Source: DASVBE01 sp963770375
GTDB lineage: Bacteria; Actinomycetota; Actinomycetes; Streptosporangiales; Streptosporangiaceae
Assembly (NCBI GenBank): GCA_963770375.1
Contig: CAVYPM010000020.1
Span: 87,831-151,830 of the forward strand
Direction: 5' to 3'
DNA: 64,000 nt
Of this stretch, positions 61,320 to 64,000 are shown piece by piece; position 1 is the first letter of the stretch; the number at the start of each line of letters is the position of its first letter. The translations under genes were made by a program, and so were the position numbers. Under the pieces are notes generated by a model, which saw only the letters and a list, made by a program, of their open reading frames with translations, was not told where the DNA came from and searched no databases.

Positions 61320-61969
61320 GGCAGCCGGTACCCGCAACCGGTGACCGTCTCGATCAGCGGCGGCTGCCCGAGCTTGCGCCGCAGCCGCATCACGGTCACC
61401 GCGACGGCGTTGGTGAACGGGTCGGCGTATTCGTCCCAGACCCGTTCCAGCAACTGCTCGGCGCTGATCACCGCGCCGTCGGCGGACATCAGCACCTCCA
61501 GCACGCCGAGTTCCTTGCGGGTCAGCGGCACCAGCTGCCCGTTCCTGCTGGCCCGCCGCCGCGGCCGGTCCAGCGTCAGCTCACCGCGGCGCAGCACCGG
61601 CGGCGCGGACGGCTCCCGGCGGCAGAGCGCGTTGACCCGCGCGACCAGCTCCGGGAAGTGGAACGGCTTGGCCAGGTAGTCATCCGCGCCCAGATTCAGC
61701 CCGCCGACCCGGTCATCGGGCGCGCCCGCCGCGGTCAGCATCAGGATCCGGGCACCCCCAGAGCGGCCGGCCAGCCGCGCGCACACCTCGTCGCCGTGCA
61801 CCACCGGCAGATCACGATCGAGCACGATGACGTCATAAGGCGAGAGCCCGGCCTTGTCCAGCCCGGCCCCGCCGTCGCCGGCCACGTCCACGGCGATTCC
61901 CTGGTCACGCAGGCCCGCAGCGACGGCCCGGGCCACCACCTCGTTGTCCTCCACGATCAGCACGCGCAT
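61316..61969 (-). CDS. OmpR/PhoB family response regulator
   Basis: 217 residues. Receiver domain with phosphoacceptor Asp51 (VIVLDRDLPVVHGDE), MLTAAG switch threonine and the lysine in LAKPF; the C-terminal winged helix has LTRKELGVLEVLMSADGAVI and AVAVTVMRLRRKLG. Divergent from an ABC exporter. GTTAC-type direct repeats with 11-bp phase lie upstream of both units, as expected for OmpR-type binding and autoregulation. Confidence 0.94.
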   Translation of the reverse strand: MRVLIVEDNEVVARAVAAGLRDQGIAVDVAGDGGAGLDKAGLSPYDVIVLDRDLPVVHGDEVCARLAGRSGGARILMLTAAGAPDDRVGGLNLGADDYLAKPFHFPELVARVNALCRREPSAPPVLRRGELTLDRPRRRASRNGQLVPLTRKELGVLEVLMSADGAVISAEQLLERVWDEYADPFTNAVAVTVMRLRRKLGQPPLIETVTGCGYRLP

Positions 61970-61992
61970 GCTCTCATAATGCCCGGCTACGC

Positions 61993-62008
61993 GTAACGCC
62001 CTGATAAC
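61993..62008 (-). promoter_or_regulatory. GTTAT/GTTAC direct repeat upstream of response regulator
   Basis: On the minus strand GTTAT (62008-62004) and GTTAC (61997-61993), 11 bp apart, 24 bases before the regulator start. Confidence 0.5.
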
Positions 62009-62044
62009 ACGGCCCGCGGCCAGCGCGGACGGCCCCGATCCGGC

Positions 62045-62060
62045 GTTACGGCAGTGTTAC
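62045..62060 (+). promoter_or_regulatory. GTTAC direct repeat upstream of ABC exporter operon
   Basis: GTTAC at 62045-62049 and 62056-62060, 11 bp apart, with a third GTTAG at 62070. The same box and phase as in front of the regulator gene. Confidence 0.55.
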
Positions 62061-62085
62061 CGGCCTGCCGTTAGCGTCAGCCGCC

Positions 62086-62169
62086 ATGAGCGAGAGTTCC
62101 TCACCGGTACCGCGCTTGTGGTCCTACCTCTATCCGAGAGGACACGTCATGAATGGTGAGAACAGATGA
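62086..62169 (+). CDS. Possible 27-residue leader peptide coupled to the ABC ATPase
   Basis: ATG 62086 opens MSESSSPVPRLW..., 27 codons ending in TGA that overlaps the ATPase ATG (ATGA). An internal ATG at 62149 in the same frame has a good GAGAGGACACGTC site and would give a six-residue peptide. Either would couple translation to the exporter. The peptide has no recognised family and may simply be a translated leader. Confidence 0.35.
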   Translation: MSESSSPVPRLWSYLYPRGHVMNGENR

Positions 62170-62927
62170 ACGTCATCGAAGCCAAGAGCCTGGGCAAGCA
62201 CTACCGCGGCACCTGGGCCTTGCGCGAGTGCACACTGGCCATCCCGGCCGGTCACGTGGCCGCGCTGGTTGGCCCGAACGGCGCGGGGAAGACCACGCTG
62301 CTGAACCTCGCGGTCGGCCTGGCCGCGCCGTCCGCGGGCGCCGTGACGGTGCTCGGCGGCCGGCCCGCCGGATCCCGGGCCGCGCTGGATGGCATCGCGT
62401 TCGTCGCCCAGGACACGCCGGTCTACAAGAACTTGCCGGCCGCGGACCTGCTGCACCTGACCCGCAACCTGAACCGGCACTTCGACATGGGCTATGCGCG
62501 GGCGCGGCTGGGCGAGCTGGGCATCCCGCTGAAGCGCAAGGCCGGAAAGCTGTCCGGCGGGCAGCAGGCGCAGCTGGCGCTGACCCTGGCCCTGGGCCGC
62601 CGGCCACGCCTGCTGGTGCTCGATGAGCCGCTGGCGAATCTCGATCCGGTGGCCCGGCACGACTTCATGGCCACGGTGATGACGGCGGTGGCCGCCGACG
62701 GCGTGTCGGTGCTGCTGTCCTCGCATGTCCTGGCCGAGCTGGAGCGGGTAGCCGACTACCTGATCCTGCTGTCGCGGGGCCAGGTGCAGATGGCCGGGAA
62801 GGCCGGTGACCTGCTTGCCCGCCATCGCATGGTCGGCCTGGAAGAACTCGCCCTGGCCTACCTGCGCGGGCCAGGCGTCACGGCCCTGTCGGTTGAGAAT
62901 GACGAAACGTCGGAGGTGGCGAAATGA
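62166..62927 (+). CDS. ABC transporter ATP-binding protein
   Basis: 253 residues. Walker A LVGPNGAGKTTLLN (about 36-49), Q-loop VAQDTP, signature KLSGGQQAQLALTLAL, Walker B LLVLDEPLANLDP, H-loop LLSSHVLAELE. It belongs to the CcmA/YtrE-like two-gene exporter group, often for antibiotics or cell-envelope stress. GGTGAGAAC lies before the ATG; the permease start overlaps its stop (ATGA). Divergent from and probably controlled by the two-component system. Confidence 0.93.
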   Translation: MNVIEAKSLGKHYRGTWALRECTLAIPAGHVAALVGPNGAGKTTLLNLAVGLAAPSAGAVTVLGGRPAGSRAALDGIAFVAQDTPVYKNLPAADLLHLTRNLNRHFDMGYARARLGELGIPLKRKAGKLSGGQQAQLALTLALGRRPRLLVLDEPLANLDPVARHDFMATVMTAVAADGVSVLLSSHVLAELERVADYLILLSRGQVQMAGKAGDLLARHRMVGLEELALAYLRGPGVTALSVENDETSEVAK

Positions 62928-63970
62928 CCGCACTAACCATATCCGCCCGGCCCGGGAACGACACCGCCCTACGGCCAGTGCCGTGGCGGCGGATGGCCTG
63001 GGTCACCTGGCGGCAGCACCGCTTCACACTGGCCGGGGTGGCCGGGCTGCTCGGCGCGCTGGCAGCGTACCTGCTGTTCACCGGCCTGCCGATGCACCAC
63101 GCCTACGCCGCCGTGGCCGCATGCCACCCTGCGGGCTCGCTGGCCTGCAGCAACGCAATCGATGACTTCGATAATGCGCACTGGTCCACGGTGGAGGCCA
63201 TGGCGGTCTTGCTGCAGGTGGTGCCGGCGCTGATCGGGGCGTTCGCCGCGGCGCCGATCCTGGCCCGGGAGCTGGAGACCGGCACCTTCCGGTACGCCTG
63301 GACCCAGGGCTTTGGCCGGGCCCGCTGGACCCTGGCCAAGCTAGTGCCGCTGGCCGTCACCGTGGCCGCCGCCGCCGGGGCGTTCAGCGTGCTGTTCTCC
63401 TGGTACTTCGCCCCGTTCGCCGACCAGGGACTGCAGACCCGGCTGCCTCCCCTGGCTCCCCTGGTGTTCGACCTGCACGGGGTGGCGTTCGCGGCCTGGA
63501 CGCTGGCCGCCTTCTCGATCGGCGCCCTGGCCAGCATGCTCATCCGCCGGGTCGTCCCCGCGATCGCCGCGACCATGGCCGCGTGGGCCGGCCTGGCCCT
63601 CGCCGCCGGGCTGTTCCTGCGCCAGCACTACCTGGCCCCGCTGGTCGCCCACAGCCCCAACCTGCCTGGTTCCGCCTGGCTCATCAGCCAGTGGTACACC
63701 GGGCGGAACGGAAAGCCGCTCAGCCAGGCGGCGATCAGCCAGATCCTCCAGGGCTACCACCCCGCCGCCAAGCAGACCGGACCGAACTCGTCTCAGACAT
63801 TCGTCAACCCGGTGGGCTACGTTGCCCAGCACGGCTACCAGTACTGGGTGAGCTACCAGCCAGCCAGCCGGTTCTGGCCGTTCCAGTGGATCGAGGGCAG
63901 CTGCCTGCTCGGCCTCTCCGCGCTGCTCATCGCCGCGACCATCTGGCTGGTCCGCCGCCGGGCGGCCTGA
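62924..63970 (+). CDS. ABC transporter permease
   Basis: 348 residues with about six spans: near 29-48, 84-104, 132-157, 182-205 and 212-232, and a final one at 320-342 ending in RRRAA. The stretch LARELETGTFRYAWTQGFGRARW is the cytoplasmic coupling region common in ABC-2-type permeases of this group. A large outer domain lies between the last two spans. Works with the preceding ATPase. Substrate unknown; regulation by the divergent two-component system suggests an envelope-stress or peptide-antibiotic export role. Confidence 0.88.
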   Translation: MTALTISARPGNDTALRPVPWRRMAWVTWRQHRFTLAGVAGLLGALAAYLLFTGLPMHHAYAAVAACHPAGSLACSNAIDDFDNAHWSTVEAMAVLLQVVPALIGAFAAAPILARELETGTFRYAWTQGFGRARWTLAKLVPLAVTVAAAAGAFSVLFSWYFAPFADQGLQTRLPPLAPLVFDLHGVAFAAWTLAAFSIGALASMLIRRVVPAIAATMAAWAGLALAAGLFLRQHYLAPLVAHSPNLPGSAWLISQWYTGRNGKPLSQAAISQILQGYHPAAKQTGPNSSQTFVNPVGYVAQHGYQYWVSYQPASRFWPFQWIEGSCLLGLSALLIAATIWLVRRRAA

Positions 63971-64000
63971 CCCCGCCGACAGCAAACTGCCCCGAACACC

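Noticed and set aside
1..64000. CRISPR arrays, rRNA genes, transposases, integrases
   Set aside because: Looked for regularly spaced repeats, rRNA signatures and transposase/recombinase motifs; none found.

Overview
The window is very GC-rich, with GTG/TTG starts, long spurious antisense frames, several probable leaderless genes and FurA-KatG and TmsA/TmsB (10-methyl fatty acid) pairs. This points to a filamentous actinomycete. The 10-methyl-lipid genes and overall style would suit Streptosporangiales or a relative, but the family is inference.

Left part (1-16.6 kb): a partial conserved protein, a DUF4081 GNAT acetyltransferase and a secreted tripeptidyl-peptidase-like lipoprotein come first. 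Then follow two leftward sugar operons: lacI-araB-araD-araA, and an ABC sugar importer (binding protein, permease, ATPase) joined by overlapping stop/start codons to galT-galK. A DeoR-type regulator diverges from the importer. LacI-type operators lie in the lacI promoter, at the araB start, upstream of the importer operon and, 12 kb away, in front of a secreted aldose 1-epimerase (27.4 kb). Together these look like one arabinose/galactose regulon.

Middle (16.8-47.9 kb): the isoprenoid/site-2-protease operon dxr-rseP-ispG; a type II DAHP synthase; tmsA-tmsB; a DUF4192 protein; a ribbon-helix-helix protein divergent from a MutT/Nudix gene across three phased GATATC boxes; an amidase; two large polytopic membrane proteins; YbaK-like, CPBP, methyltransferase, PIG-L, TrmH and von Willebrand A proteins; an aminoglycoside-phosphotransferase-like kinase; a muramoyl-amidase-like protein; and fur-katG.

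Right part (48-64 kb): a GNAT protein, a large LuxR-family ATPase regulator, a methyltransferase, an MFS exporter, a flavin amine oxidase and a RidA protein form a tight rightward cluster. It carries a repeated TCGGTA-N5-TRCCGA inverted motif. I regard this as the best candidate for an undescribed small-molecule system. Next come a MocR-type regulator divergent from a flavin-binding NimA-like gene, orn, tRNA-His, a DUF1707 membrane protein, and a two-component system divergent from an ABC exporter, with 11-bp-phased GTTAC repeats at both promoters.

About eleven one-base frame breaks interrupt conserved genes (araD, galK three times, importer ATPase, permease and binding protein, tmsA, the NimA-like gene, the histidine kinase). 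Most sit in G/C runs. Sequencing or assembly indels are the likelier explanation, but decay of the sugar locus, where eight of them lie, cannot be excluded from sequence alone.
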